A stretch of DNA of 39,748 nt from VMFW01 sp038058095 (GCA_038058095.1 JBBUBW010000043.1:1-39748); one strand, 5' to 3'; shown: positions 6,179 through 14,446, counted from the first letter of the stretch. Numbers and translations: made by a program. The notes: generated by a model from the letters alone, not told the origin.

Positions 6179-8731
6179 TTACTTATTTTTTAGCTTTGTT
6201 AGATTCCCCCAATCTTTCCCCGAAGAAATATCCACTTTAAGCGGCACGCCGAGCTTAAAAACACCCTCCATAATCTCCTTGACCGCTTCCGACGCTTCTT
6301 GAATCATATCATCTCTAACTTCGAACAACAATTCATCATGAATTGACAAAATCATTTTTAATTTTCCGCTCTCCCAACCCTTTTCTTTAATTTTCTTATC
6401 CACCTCAATCATTGCCATCTTAATTATATCCGCTCCTAAACCTTGAAGCGGTTGGTTAATCGCTGATCGCTCCGCCTCCGCCACCACGTAAGGCGCGAGT
6501 GAATTTATTCCCAAAAGATAGCGCCTCCGTCCGGTTAAGGTTTTCACATAACCCAATCTCCGCGCTTCCTGTTTTGTTTCTTCCTGCCATTCTCTGATTT
6601 TCGAAAATTCTCTAAAATATGTATTGATAAAATCCTGCGCTTGAGTTCTCTTTAAACCGCTTGATTTAGAAAAAGCCGACACTCCCATCCCATATACCAG
6701 CCCGAAATTCAAAGTCTTCGCCAAACGCCTATCATCGCGTGTCACCCTATCTAATGGAATTCCCAAAATCTTCGAAGCGGTGAGTGAATGGATATCCTGT
6801 CCTTTTTTAAACGCCTCGGTCATTTTAGGGTCTCCCGCCACTGCCGCAAAAATCCTAAGCTCCAGCTGGGAATAATCGAATGCCAAAAATGAAAATCCTT
6901 TGGGCGCCTCAAAAGCCGTCCTTAAATCTTTAGCCCAAATTGATTCTTGGGGAATATTCTGCAGGTTTGGCGACTGCGAACTTAATCTGCCCGTTGCCGT
7001 TCCGGTCTGGATAAACTCGGTGTGAATCCTTCCATCCGAACCCAAAAGACCCTGAAGGGGTTTCGCGTAAGTCGACAAAATTTTAAAATCCTCCCGATAT
7101 TCTAAAATCAAATCAATAATTTTGTGCTCGCCCTTAAGCGCCGAAAGGCTTTCTTCCCGAGTCGAAACCGCGCCCCCCGCCGTCTTTTTCGTGAGTTTCT
7201 GGTTCAAACCTAATTTATCAAATAAAATTTTCGAAAGTTGCTGCGGAGAATTAATGTTGAATTCTTCTCCCGCCGCTTTGTAAATTTCTTTCGAATTTAA
7301 CTCAAGCTTCTTCTCAATTTTATCTTCCAGTATTTTTAATTTTGAAACATCTACCATTACTCCATAATTTTCCATCTCCGCCAAAACTCGCAAAAGTGGC
7401 ATCTCGATTTTATAAAACACATCCTCCATCTCGTACTCCGTAATTTTTCTCTTGGCGAAATCCAGCGCTAACTTAAAATCCTCACCTTTCCCATTAAAAT
7501 CTTTTTTAAAAAACTTCTTAAAAACCGAAGCTGGATCGTAATTTTTAAATTCTGGATCCAAAAGCCAAAACGCCACGCCTAAATCATAATAAGGCGGCAA
7601 AAGGTCTTCCTTCTTTTGCCACAACTTCTTTATTGAATTTTTTAACCCAAAACCAACCTTGAGCCTCAAAGATTGATAATCTTTTGAGTCAAACCCGCCT
7701 CCTTCTGATTCATAAACCAAAACCTCTTCTCCCTTAAATTCCATTGGCGCCATAGGCAAATTACCAAAAATCGAACCTTGGCCAGAGAAATGTAGGGAGT
7801 TGGATGTTGGATGTTGGATGTTGGATATCTTTTTTTCTCCGTCTAACGTCTTACGTCTAACGTCTGACTGTTCTCCATTCACCCTCTTCACCAAACTCTC
7901 GAAACCTAAATTTTTAAAATATTCCTTGGCGCCTTCTTGATCGAAATTAACCTCAAGCTCGCCTATTTCTTTCAAATCCACCGGCACATCTTTTTTCAAA
8001 ACCACCAGCGACTTCGAAAACTCGGCTTCCTTTTCCGTTCCTTCAAGTTTTTTCGCCGCTTTCGGATTGTCTTTAAGGTGAGCGTAAACATTTTCCAATG
8101 TTCCGTACTTCTGGAGCAACTCCATAGCTGTTTTGGGCCCCACGCCCGCTACTCCCTTAACATTATCAGACTGATCCCCCACTAAAGCTTTATAATCCGT
8201 AAGCTGCTCTGGCTTCAAACCATAACGGTCGAAAACCGCTCCTTCGTCATATATAAATGTATCACTGATCCCCTTCCTAAAAGTTCGCACTACTAGCTTT
8301 TTATTAGTCACCAATTGCAAAGTATCCAAATCTCCAGTCAAGATAACCACCTTCAAATCTTTCTCATTAATAAATTTCATCGCCAAAGTCGCTATAAGAT
8401 CGTCCGCCTCAAATCCCGCCTTCTCAAAAATTTTGATTCCAAACTTAGCGAAAAGATTTCTCGCTTCGATAATCTGTGAAACTAAATCATCCGGCGCCTT
8501 CGGCCGCTGGGCTTTGTACGCTTCGTATTTTTCTTTCCTGAAAGTCCTCTCTGGCCGGTCAAAAAGCGCCGAGGCGTACTCCGGCTTTTCATCTTTAAAA
8601 ATCCTAAGCAGGATGTTCGAAATCCCGTAAAGCGACTGTGTTGGACGTCCATCCGGCGCGGTAAGCGGCGGCAAAGCGTGGAAACACCTATGTATTAAAG
8701 AATTTGCGTCTATAAGCAGTAATGTCTTCAT
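6179..8731 (-). CDS. polA: DNA polymerase I
   Basis: This 850-residue family A polymerase removes RNA primers and fills repair gaps. Residues 1-285 are the 5'-nuclease (LLIDANSLIHR; EADDLIA; GDQSDNVKGVAGVGPKTA). Residues about 320-450 are a degenerate 3'-5' exonuclease that lacks the catalytic DxE motif, so proofreading is probably absent. The polymerase follows, with motif A FDYSQLELRI, motif B DDRRLAKTLNFGLVYG and motif C SIHDELLFEV. Between nuclease and vestigial exonuclease lies an in-frame heptamer-repeat insert (about 286-311, containing RRKTLDGEKK and QHPTSN). A TATAAT -10 box at 8739-8744 is 7 nt from the ATG, implying a leaderless mRNA. Confidence 0.95.
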   Translation of the reverse strand: MKTLLLIDANSLIHRCFHALPPLTAPDGRPTQSLYGISNILLRIFKDEKPEYASALFDRPERTFRKEKYEAYKAQRPKAPDDLVSQIIEARNLFAKFGIKIFEKAGFEADDLIATLAMKFINEKDLKVVILTGDLDTLQLVTNKKLVVRTFRKGISDTFIYDEGAVFDRYGLKPEQLTDYKALVGDQSDNVKGVAGVGPKTAMELLQKYGTLENVYAHLKDNPKAAKKLEGTEKEAEFSKSLVVLKKDVPVDLKEIGELEVNFDQEGAKEYFKNLGFESLVKRVNGEQSDVRRKTLDGEKKISNIQHPTSNSLHFSGQGSIFGNLPMAPMEFKGEEVLVYESEGGGFDSKDYQSLRLKVGFGLKNSIKKLWQKKEDLLPPYYDLGVAFWLLDPEFKNYDPASVFKKFFKKDFNGKGEDFKLALDFAKRKITEYEMEDVFYKIEMPLLRVLAEMENYGVMVDVSKLKILEDKIEKKLELNSKEIYKAAGEEFNINSPQQLSKILFDKLGLNQKLTKKTAGGAVSTREESLSALKGEHKIIDLILEYREDFKILSTYAKPLQGLLGSDGRIHTEFIQTGTATGRLSSQSPNLQNIPQESIWAKDLRTAFEAPKGFSFLAFDYSQLELRIFAAVAGDPKMTEAFKKGQDIHSLTASKILGIPLDRVTRDDRRLAKTLNFGLVYGMGVSAFSKSSGLKRTQAQDFINTYFREFSKIREWQEETKQEARRLGYVKTLTGRRRYLLGINSLAPYVVAEAERSAINQPLQGLGADIIKMAMIEVDKKIKEKGWESGKLKMILSIHDELLFEVRDDMIQEASEAVKEIMEGVFKLGVPLKVDISSGKDWGNLTKLKNK
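7797..7872 (-). repeat. Heptamer inverted-array repeat inside polA
   Basis: On minus, a run of GACGTTA/GACGTAA units is followed by an A-rich spacer of about 15 nt, then CCAACAT units, which are the reverse complement of the first type. The two arrays can fold into a hairpin. The whole element is in frame between two polA domains and encodes RRKTLDGEKK and NIQHPTSN. Confidence 0.85.
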
Positions 8732-8738
8732 CTATACT

Positions 8739-8744
8739 ATTATA
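8739..8744 (-). promoter_or_regulatory. -10 box of polA (leaderless)
   Basis: A perfect TATAAT on minus lies 7 nt before the polA ATG. Transcription would start at or next to the start codon. No convincing -35 box is seen. Confidence 0.6.
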
Positions 8745-8769
8745 CAGCTTTTCTCTGCCTTTATTCTCG

Positions 8770-8798
8770 TTGACATATAAATATCAGCCCTATATCAT
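8770..8798 (+). promoter_or_regulatory. Sigma70-type promoter of the cysteine-rich orphan gene
   Basis: TTGACA (8770-8775), 17-nt spacer, TATCAT (8793-8798). It leaves a 5' UTR of about 45 nt with a GGGAGGG Shine-Dalgarno at 8838-8844. Confidence 0.75.
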
Positions 8799-8848
8799 TC
8801 TTCACAGAAACTCAACTGGCACAAACGAAACTCAAAAGGGAGGGAATA

Positions 8849-9244
8849 TTGAAAACAACCACTGAAACACCCGCGGAATTAGCTCGGCCAATAAACCCAG
8901 TTCCAAGACATCCTTGCCCACTATATGGGTTTAGTGATCCCATATTGGGGCTGATGGGCGAACGGAATGACAATCACTGTCCGCTCATGCAAGCGCCTTG
9001 TGGAATGGAAATGGCCGGCATAGAACCAAACATCAGTCGCTGTCCTGCTGTGATGGCTGCCACACCGTATTCAATGTCCTATTGGACAAGCCACAAAAGA
9101 CTCGGAGAAATACACGAAAGTGCCATGTGTCCGAGCGAATTTTTTCCACCAGAAACACCCACTTGGGGAGGCGTACCCTTTTCGGAGTTCCGGGAATATG
9201 TAATGCGCCCAGACACACCCAGACCCGAGTCCAAATCCAAATGA
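8849..9244 (+). CDS. Cysteine-rich hypothetical protein (orphan cassette)
   Basis: This 131-residue protein is of unknown family. It starts at TTG, fixed by a strong Shine-Dalgarno (8838-8844) and a clear upstream promoter. Five Cys are spaced through the protein, four of them in CP motifs (PCPLYGF, NHCPLM, PCGMEM, SRCPAV, MCPSEF). The Cys and nearby His residues would suit a metal or Fe-S site. There is no signal peptide or membrane segment, and the tail is Pro-rich. It stands alone on the plus strand between polA (divergent) and a metallophosphoesterase, with a hairpin terminator at 9260-9285. Several short antisense frames overlap it, but the promoter/SD/terminator layout supports this frame. 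Function unknown. Confidence 0.7.
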   Translation: MKTTTETPAELARPINPVPRHPCPLYGFSDPILGLMGERNDNHCPLMQAPCGMEMAGIEPNISRCPAVMAATPYSMSYWTSHKRLGEIHESAMCPSEFFPPETPTWGGVPFSEFREYVMRPDTPRPESKSK

Positions 9245-9259
9245 CCCCACGCAATCCCA

Positions 9260-9285
9260 GAGCCCGCCTCGCAAGAGACGGGCTC
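9260..9285 (+). terminator. Hairpin terminator after the cysteine-rich orphan
   Basis: GAGCCCG (9260-9266) pairs with CGGGCTC (9279-9285) around a 12-nt loop. The following AAATTCT is only weakly T-rich. Confidence 0.6.
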
Positions 9286-9391
9286 AAATTCTATAAACAC
9301 AACTTCTTTTCATTCCCACTGCCAAACACAAATTACTCGGTTTAGGAAAAATGAAACCTCCGCCTTATAATTATTAATACTAGCGCTCTAT

Positions 9392-10096
9392 ATGAAATCC
9401 AAAGAATCCTCAAAAGCTAATAATATAGATACTCTAATAATTTCCGACACCCACCTCGGCTCCGAAGTCAGCCGAGCCGAAAAAGCGTTCGCAGTCCTGA
9501 AAAAATATAAATTCCGCCAATTAATTCTTTTGGGCGATATATTCGACGACCTCAATTTCAATCATCTTGAAAAAAGCCATTGGGAATTACTATCCTACAT
9601 CCATGAAATCGCCGACCCAAAGAAAAAAATCAAAATCGTCTGGGTTATCGGCAATCACGACATTCTCCTTCAAAATTTCTCAAACTTTATCGGCGTTGAA
9701 ATCGTAAAAAAATACATATGGAAGTTTAAGGGTGAAAAATACCTGGCCATTCATGGACATCAATTTGATAGCTTTCTCCATAAAAATCCAATCATAAGCG
9801 CTATCGCTTCTTTTCTATATCTAGTCATCCAAAAACTTGATTCCAGAAAACAAACTATTAGTCGGTTTATAAAAAGAACCAGTAAGGGCTGGCTCCGGCT
9901 CTCCGCGCAAGTTGCCAAACGAGCTATTTTCTACGCACGCTGGAATAGAGCTAAATATATTTTTTGCGGTCACACCCATAAAGCTATGTCCGAAACATCC
10001 GGTAATATAAACTACTGGAACAGCGGCTGCTTCACTGATGTCCCCTCAAATTACATCACCATAAGTGAGGATGGTGTCAAAATTCATACCTGCTAA
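9392..10096 (+). CDS. Calcineurin-like metallophosphoesterase (LpxH/UshA-like)
   Basis: This 234-residue protein has the metallophosphoesterase motifs in order: SDTHLG (metal Asp and His, about 19-24), GDIFDD, GNHD, and the late HGHQ and CGHTH pairs. These form a two-metal site hydrolysing phosphomonoesters or diesters. The overall length and spacing resemble UDP-2,3-diacylglucosamine pyrophosphatase-like proteins. Lipid A synthesis is doubtful in this lineage, so the substrate is left open. A TATAAT at 9366-9371 gives a 5' UTR of only about 13 nt. The stop overlaps the convergent tsaE stop by 4 bp. Confidence 0.85.
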   Translation: MKSKESSKANNIDTLIISDTHLGSEVSRAEKAFAVLKKYKFRQLILLGDIFDDLNFNHLEKSHWELLSYIHEIADPKKKIKIVWVIGNHDILLQNFSNFIGVEIVKKYIWKFKGEKYLAIHGHQFDSFLHKNPIISAIASFLYLVIQKLDSRKQTISRFIKRTSKGWLRLSAQVAKRAIFYARWNRAKYIFCGHTHKAMSETSGNINYWNSGCFTDVPSNYITISEDGVKIHTC

Positions 10097-10560
10097 AAAT
10101 CCCCGCTGATTTTCAGAATTCTAATATTTTCTTTATTACTATGTCTAAAAACAATTTTTTGCGCGCCTCGCGGCAAAATTCCTTTTATCCTCTCCGGCCA
10201 CTCCACTAAAACAATATTTTCTGAATTATCAAAAATTTCCTTCAAACCCAAACTCAAAAGCTCTTTGGGTCTTTTTATTCTATAACAATCTAAATGATAA
10301 ACATTTTTAAACTTTTTATTTCTCAATTTAAATCGTTTCATTAAAACAAAAGTCGGACTATTCACTCTTACATTAACTCCTAGACCCTTCAAAAAACCTT
10401 GTGTAAAGGTTGTCTTACCCGACCCTAAATCCCCCCTAAGCGCAAAAATAAGCGAACTTTTTGCATCCAACTTCTTACGTCCAACATCTAACACTCGCTT
10501 CGCGAGCTTAGCTCCAAACTTCTTCGTCTCGTCCGAAGAATAACTTCGATAAGTCTTCAT
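10093..10560 (-). CDS. tsaE: tRNA threonylcarbamoyladenosine biosynthesis ATPase TsaE
   Basis: This 155-residue P-loop protein has Walker A GDLGSGKTT (43-51), NSPTF and the late LVEWPER, typical of TsaE (YjeE). TsaE works with TsaB and TsaD to make t6A37 on tRNAs reading ANN codons. The tRNA-Ile(UAU) in this window carries A37 and would be a substrate. A short heptamer-repeat insert (LDVGRKKLD, about 24-32) precedes the P-loop strand. Its start lies 53 bp inside the 3' end of the lamin-tail gene, so the two are probably co-transcribed from ruvB onward. Confidence 0.9.
   Translation of the reverse strand: MKTYRSYSSDETKKFGAKLAKRVLDVGRKKLDAKSSLIFALRGDLGSGKTTFTQGFLKGLGVNVRVNSPTFVLMKRFKLRNKKFKNVYHLDCYRIKRPKELLSLGLKEIFDNSENIVLVEWPERIKGILPRGAQKIVFRHSNKENIRILKISGDF
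10466..10498 (-). repeat. Partial heptamer array inside tsaE
   Basis: On minus, units GTTAGAT, GTTGGAC, GTAAGAA and GTTGGAT run in frame and encode LDVGRKKLD. One arm only of the inverted-array repeat. Confidence 0.6.
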
Positions 10561-11095
10561 GTTTTTTTACTACAAAAAATATAAGTCCTGTAAGCACGAC
10601 CGAACTCCCTAAGAGTAAACCAAAAAAATCACCAAAACCCAAATTTTTATTCAAAGGCACGCCTGTTTGATAATTATTCGCCATCAAGGCCGTTTTCTCC
10701 AAAAACTTATTTTGCACTCCTGGTGTAGGTTCTGAAAAGAAGAAGGCTTGTCCTCCTAGGTTTTTTTCAGAAAAATCTTGGAGGGTTCTTGAGAAACTCT
10801 TTCCTTCCGGCGCCGAACCTAAAAATTGCTGATAATCAACTTGTTTTCCGGTTACGTTATATAAAAATAATTGTCCATCGGTATTCCCAAGTGAAATTTT
10901 AAGTTCTGGCTTTTTAAAAACCAAAAAACCTCCTGGCCTAATCTCTCCACTCAAAACAAATTTTGTCTTAGCTGTGGCCTTTAAATACCACCCAGAAAGA
11001 TTAACTGCTTCTTTCCCGCTATTAAAAATCTCCGCAAACTCGCCACTCGCATCCTTCCCCACTGGATTCGGCAGCCATTCATTGATATAAATCAT
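10508..11095 (-). CDS. Lamin-tail-domain protein with C-terminal membrane anchor
   Basis: This 195-residue protein begins directly with a lamin tail domain: IYINEWLPNP..D..GEFAEIFN, NLSGWYLK, GGFLVFKK and GQLFLYN (residues 2-105). A membrane segment follows at about 157-177 and a charged tail. No N-terminal signal peptide is visible, although such domains in Patescibacteria usually sit outside the cell. Either export depends on the C-terminal anchor or a longer 5' end was lost. An upstream in-frame start was not found. The last 53 bp overlap tsaE, and the ATG is 18 bp after the ruvB stop. Confidence 0.75.
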   Translation of the reverse strand: MIYINEWLPNPVGKDASGEFAEIFNSGKEAVNLSGWYLKATAKTKFVLSGEIRPGGFLVFKKPELKISLGNTDGQLFLYNVTGKQVDYQQFLGSAPEGKSFSRTLQDFSEKNLGGQAFFFSEPTPGVQNKFLEKTALMANNYQTGVPLNKNLGFGDFFGLLLGSSVVLTGLIFFVVKKHEDLSKLFFGRDEEVWS

Positions 11096-11113
11096 TAACC
11101 GCTTAAATTATAA

Positions 11114-12121
11114 CTAAAAAAGTCCCCCATCTTTTTTTGCCTTGAGATGCTCATACGCCGCTGGCATCACCAATCGTCCAGCCGAAGATCTCTGCAAAAA
11201 TCCCAAGCTCATCAAATACGGCTCATAAATATCTTCAATCACGCCTTTTTCCTCACTCAAAGCCGCCGCCAGTGTATTGATCCCCACCGGCCCCCCGTTA
11301 AATTTATCAATAATAATCTTAAGTAGCCGCCTATCATTCGGCTCCAGCCCTCGGCTATCAATATCGAGCAGTTCCAATGCCTTCATCGAGATCGCTTCAT
11401 CAATTTCCCCATCTCCATGCACTTCAGCATAATCCCGCGCACGTTTAAGTAATCGATTCGCCACCCTAGGCGTCGCTCTCGATGCTCCTGCCAAAACCTC
11501 AACCGCCCGTGGGACAACCTTCACGCCCAATATTTTCGCCGAGCGGTTAATGATTATTTTAATATCCGCCAAATCGTAATAATTTAATCTGAAAGTCGCA
11601 CCGAAACGGGATCGCAAAGGCCCCGACAAAAGATTTTCTCTCGTCGTTGCCGCCACGAGTGTAAAAGGAGGCAAGTCCAAGGTAAGAGTCCGCGCGCTTG
11701 GTCCCTTCCCCACCACTAAATGAAGCTTTCGGCTCTCCATCGCCGGATACAAAACCTCCTCAATCATCCGATTCATCCGGTGCGCCTCATCTATAAAAAG
11801 CACATCCCCGCTTTCGAGGTTTGTTAAAATCGCCGCGAGGTCTCCCGTCTTCTCAAGCGCTGGCCCGGACGTCACTTTAACCGGCGCCTCAAACTCGCGC
11901 GCCACTAAATATGCTAAAGTAGTTTTTCCCAAACCTGGCGGCCCGCAAAAAAGCAAATGATCCATCGCCTCGCCCCGCTTCTTTGCCGCCTCCATTATCA
12001 CCCACAAATTATCCTTTATCTTCTCTTGACCCACGTATTCGCTCCAAGCCGTCGGCCTAAGCGCTTGGTCGATAGTCTTATCCTCGTTAACTTGAACTGA
12101 ATTTGACACAGGAGTCTTCAT
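11114..12121 (-). CDS. ruvB: Holliday junction branch migration helicase RuvB
   Basis: This 335-residue AAA+ motor drives Holliday junction branch migration with RuvA. It has LRPTAWSEYVGQ near the start, Walker A GPPGLGKTTLA (60-70), Walker B VLFIDEAHRM (Asp111, Glu112), sensor 1 ATTREN, an arginine finger in GPLRSRFG, and the C-terminal winged helix GGPVGINTLAAALSEE. Length is standard. It heads a unit with the lamin-tail and tsaE genes. A large inverted repeat lies upstream. Confidence 0.95.
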   Translation of the reverse strand: MKTPVSNSVQVNEDKTIDQALRPTAWSEYVGQEKIKDNLWVIMEAAKKRGEAMDHLLFCGPPGLGKTTLAYLVAREFEAPVKVTSGPALEKTGDLAAILTNLESGDVLFIDEAHRMNRMIEEVLYPAMESRKLHLVVGKGPSARTLTLDLPPFTLVAATTRENLLSGPLRSRFGATFRLNYYDLADIKIIINRSAKILGVKVVPRAVEVLAGASRATPRVANRLLKRARDYAEVHGDGEIDEAISMKALELLDIDSRGLEPNDRRLLKIIIDKFNGGPVGINTLAAALSEEKGVIEDIYEPYLMSLGFLQRSSAGRLVMPAAYEHLKAKKDGGLF

Positions 12122-12152
12122 TGATATTTAATTAATCCTTCGGTTTCTGCCT

Positions 12153-12256
12153 CCCCCACCACTTTTGCTAAAACTTATTGGTATATAAGTTGTCGAAATC
12201 ATAGGGAGGGCAAAATTTTACCTTATCATGGTATTTCTAAGCAAAAGTGGTGGGGG
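12153..12256. repeat. Large inverted repeat upstream of ruvB
   Basis: Two perfect 17-nt arms (12153-12169 and 12240-12256) enclose about 70 nt. The inner part holds smaller hairpins, AACTTAT/ATAAGTT and TACC/GGTA. The right arm ends one base before the -35 box of the next promoter. It belongs to no gene and has no U tract, so it is not a plain terminator. Confidence 0.8.
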
Positions 12257-12257
12257 A

Positions 12258-12286
12258 TTGACAAAACAAAAAATTAATGCTAGACT
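12258..12286 (+). promoter_or_regulatory. Strong sigma70-type promoter of a structured RNA
   Basis: TTGACA (12258-12263), 17-nt spacer, TAGACT (12281-12286). The start would fall near 12291-12294. Confidence 0.75.
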
Positions 12287-12289
12287 ATA

Positions 12290-12503
12290 CGCCGGAAAGT
12301 GAAACCCTACGAAAGCTGTGTATCTATGATAACACGCTCCATGTAGGGCGAAACCCCGCACCTCTCCGCAAAGCGAAACTGGTGCGTGGGTAGTTGCCTT
12401 AAACCTGGGGGCTATGGACTTATTCTTAGTCTAAGGACGGCTTGGTTTCGGCGAAGCTCATCCTCGGAGTAATTCTAACCTCTTCTAAATTTATTTAGAA
12501 GAG
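12290..12503 (+). ncRNA. Structured non-coding RNA, family not recognised
   Basis: The strong promoter just upstream points into a region with no ORF but extensive complementarity. A closing helix pairs CGCCG (12290-12294) with CGGCG (12449-12453) and AAACC (12302-12306) with GGTTT (12444-12448). Inside are CCCTAC/GTAGGG (12305-12310/12343-12348), CCC-GCACC/GGTGC-GGG (12354-12362/12381-12390) and CCTTA/TAAGG (12397-12401/12432-12436), the last enclosing GACT/AGTC. A 10-bp hairpin at 12480-12503 without a U tract may mark the 3' end. No gene follows on this strand, so it is more likely trans-acting than a riboswitch. The conserved elements of RNase P RNA, tmRNA and SRP RNA are absent. Confidence 0.6.
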
Positions 12504-12599
12504 ACTCTACCTCCTGTCACGGGAGCCGCCCCCAGATTTAAAGCTGCTACTTCTTCTCTCATCTCCAAAATTAAGATTGAAGTGGTATCACCAGATATC

Positions 12600-12690
12600 G
12601 CTAATTTTTGTTTTAAGGACATTCGGGTTGGCGGTGGGATTATTAGTGTTTTTACAAAATAAAGGCGATGTCCGAAAAACAAAAATTAGC
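12600..12690. repeat. Hairpin element, copy A (45-nt conserved loop)
   Basis: Arms 12600-12622 and 12668-12690 form a 23-bp stem with two mismatches. The loop (12623-12667) is 45 nt, starts TCGGGTTGGCGGTGGGA and ends AAAGGCG. It lies 11 bp beyond the pilB stop. Copies B (18359) and C (22071) share loop length and loop ends but not stem sequence. Confidence 0.85.
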
Positions 12691-12700
12691 ATCCTACCCA

Positions 12701-14377
12701 CTACCATTCTATAGGCCCAGTCACTTCCTTCACTTCATCAAAGGTGGTCATTCCTTTTAGCACCTTGAGCACTCCGTCCTCCTGCATTGTGACCATCCCC
12801 TGTTCTTTGGCTAATTTTGAAAGAGCTATTTCCGAGGCTTCCCTTAAAATTGTTTCCTCGAACGTCGCCCCGGCTTCTAAAAACTCAAAAATCCCGATCC
12901 GACCTTTATAACCGAAGTGATTGCATTTTTCACAACCTGCCGGTTCATAAACCGTAAAATCCTTAAACGCCGCTTGGTCTACTCTTTTAGGTAGTTTTTC
13001 TAAAAATTTCTTCGCCTTTTCTTTTTCCTCAGCCGAAAGTTCTCTCAGCTTTTTGCAGTCGTCGCATAATTTTCTAACAAGCCGTTGAGCGATTACTAAA
13101 CTTAACGCCGGCCCAATCGTCGCTGTCTTTACTCCTAAATCCACTAAACGAGGCACCGCTCCCACCGCGTCGTTCGTGTGAAGCGTCGAAAAAACGACGT
13201 GGCCGGTTAAAGCCGCCTGCATGGCAATCTCCGCAGTTTCTAAATCTCTAATCTCGCCGACCAAAATCACATCCGGATCTTGCCTTACTATTGCTCTCAA
13301 ACCTTTCGCGAAAGTGTAGTCCGAACTCGGATCAACTTGAGTCTGCTCCATCCCTTTAATCCGATACTCAATTGGGTCTTCGATGGTAATAATTTTTTTC
13401 TCCGGATTAAGAAGGTATTTCAGAAAAGAATAAAGCGTGGTGGTTTTCCCTGATCCCGTCGGACCAGTATTTAAGATCAATCCATTCGGAGATTCGAGCT
13501 GCCTATAAACCAGTTTCAAATCGTCTTCCCTCAAACCCAACTCCGGCAAACCCACATTAATTGCCACCGGGTCCAAAATTCTCATCACAATCGTTTCTCC
13601 AAACTCAGAAGGAAGAATTGAGACTCTGATTTCAATATCTTTATTGGTTAAACTAATCGTAAAGCGCCCATCTTGAGGCACTCCGCGAACATTAATCTTC
13701 ATCGCCGCGAGCAGTTTAATCCTTGAAACCAAACCTTGATAGTTTTTTAGCGGCAAGTTGCTTATCACATCATGCAAAATTCCGTCAATCCTAAATCGCA
13801 CCCGCGTATCTTCCTCTTCGGCCTCGAAGTGAACGTCGGAGGCTTTGGCTGCCATTGCCTCCGCCAAAACCATTTGCAATAAATCCGCGGTTTTCATCCG
13901 TTCAAACTGCGAAGCTTCAAGCTCTTTTTTAAAATCATTTAAAGTCGGCCACCTGTTTATAAGTTCCTCGAGTTTTTTCTCCTCAATATCAACCTTCCCG
14001 GTAATTTCTTCCGTTTTTTGAGATAAAAACTGATAAAAATGCCACGCCTGCTTAATACCCGAAAGCGAACCCACAAAAACTTTCACCTCATACTTTTTAT
14101 CCTCTAAACCCTTGATCACGGCTTTCGCCTCTGGTGCCCTGGGATCCGCCACCGCCACGGCCAGCTTTCTAACCCTGAGCTCTATAGCCACCATTTTGGC
14201 TTTTTTGGCCGTCTCTTCGGATATCAACTTCACCGCCTCAATCAAAACCGGCGTCTTACTTAAATCAACGTAAGGAATGTTAATTTCCTTTGCTAATCTT
14301 TGAGCCGCCCTATCTTCCCCTTCCTTCTTTAGTTGATCCAGTTTCTGGTTTACTGAAGTTGTTTTAGCTTCGGCCAT
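12701..14377 (-). CDS. pilB: Type IV pilus assembly / type II secretion ATPase (PilB/GspE)
   Basis: This 558-residue ATPase powers pilus extension or secretion. An N-terminal MshEN-like domain (about 20-130) precedes a linker and the motor: SDVHFE, Walker A GPTGSGKTTTL (about 304-314), Asp box, Walker B VILVGEIRD (about 366-374) and the His box TLHTNDA. A tetracysteine zinc motif (CDDC about 437-440, CEKC about 481-484) is typical of PilB/GspE rather than PilT. CPR cells use type IV pili for attachment and DNA uptake. No other pilus genes are nearby. A TATAAA close to the ATG suggests a short leader; the region to 14446 is a divergent promoter region. Confidence 0.93.
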   Translation of the reverse strand: MAEAKTTSVNQKLDQLKKEGEDRAAQRLAKEINIPYVDLSKTPVLIEAVKLISEETAKKAKMVAIELRVRKLAVAVADPRAPEAKAVIKGLEDKKYEVKVFVGSLSGIKQAWHFYQFLSQKTEEITGKVDIEEKKLEELINRWPTLNDFKKELEASQFERMKTADLLQMVLAEAMAAKASDVHFEAEEEDTRVRFRIDGILHDVISNLPLKNYQGLVSRIKLLAAMKINVRGVPQDGRFTISLTNKDIEIRVSILPSEFGETIVMRILDPVAINVGLPELGLREDDLKLVYRQLESPNGLILNTGPTGSGKTTTLYSFLKYLLNPEKKIITIEDPIEYRIKGMEQTQVDPSSDYTFAKGLRAIVRQDPDVILVGEIRDLETAEIAMQAALTGHVVFSTLHTNDAVGAVPRLVDLGVKTATIGPALSLVIAQRLVRKLCDDCKKLRELSAEEKEKAKKFLEKLPKRVDQAAFKDFTVYEPAGCEKCNHFGYKGRIGIFEFLEAGATFEETILREASEIALSKLAKEQGMVTMQEDGVLKVLKGMTTFDEVKEVTGPIEW

Positions 14378-14446
14378 TAGTTTATAATGTAAACTATAGG
14401 ACGATACTAATGCAAATCAAAAAGTGGAAATCTATTTAACTTAAAC

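Noticed and set aside
9033..9300. Three overlapping minus-strand frames opposite the cysteine-rich orphan
   Set aside because: They have no promoter or SD, and the plus frame has promoter, SD and terminator in register.
12290..12503. Structured RNA as RNase P RNA or SRP RNA
   Set aside because: The GAGGAAAGUCC and ACAGAAA elements of RNase P and the GGAAGGAAGCAGCC loop of SRP RNA are not present.
12491..12682. A 63-residue minus-strand frame near pilB
   Set aside because: It runs through hairpin element A and the RNA 3' hairpin, has no SD or family match, and the conserved element explains the sequence.
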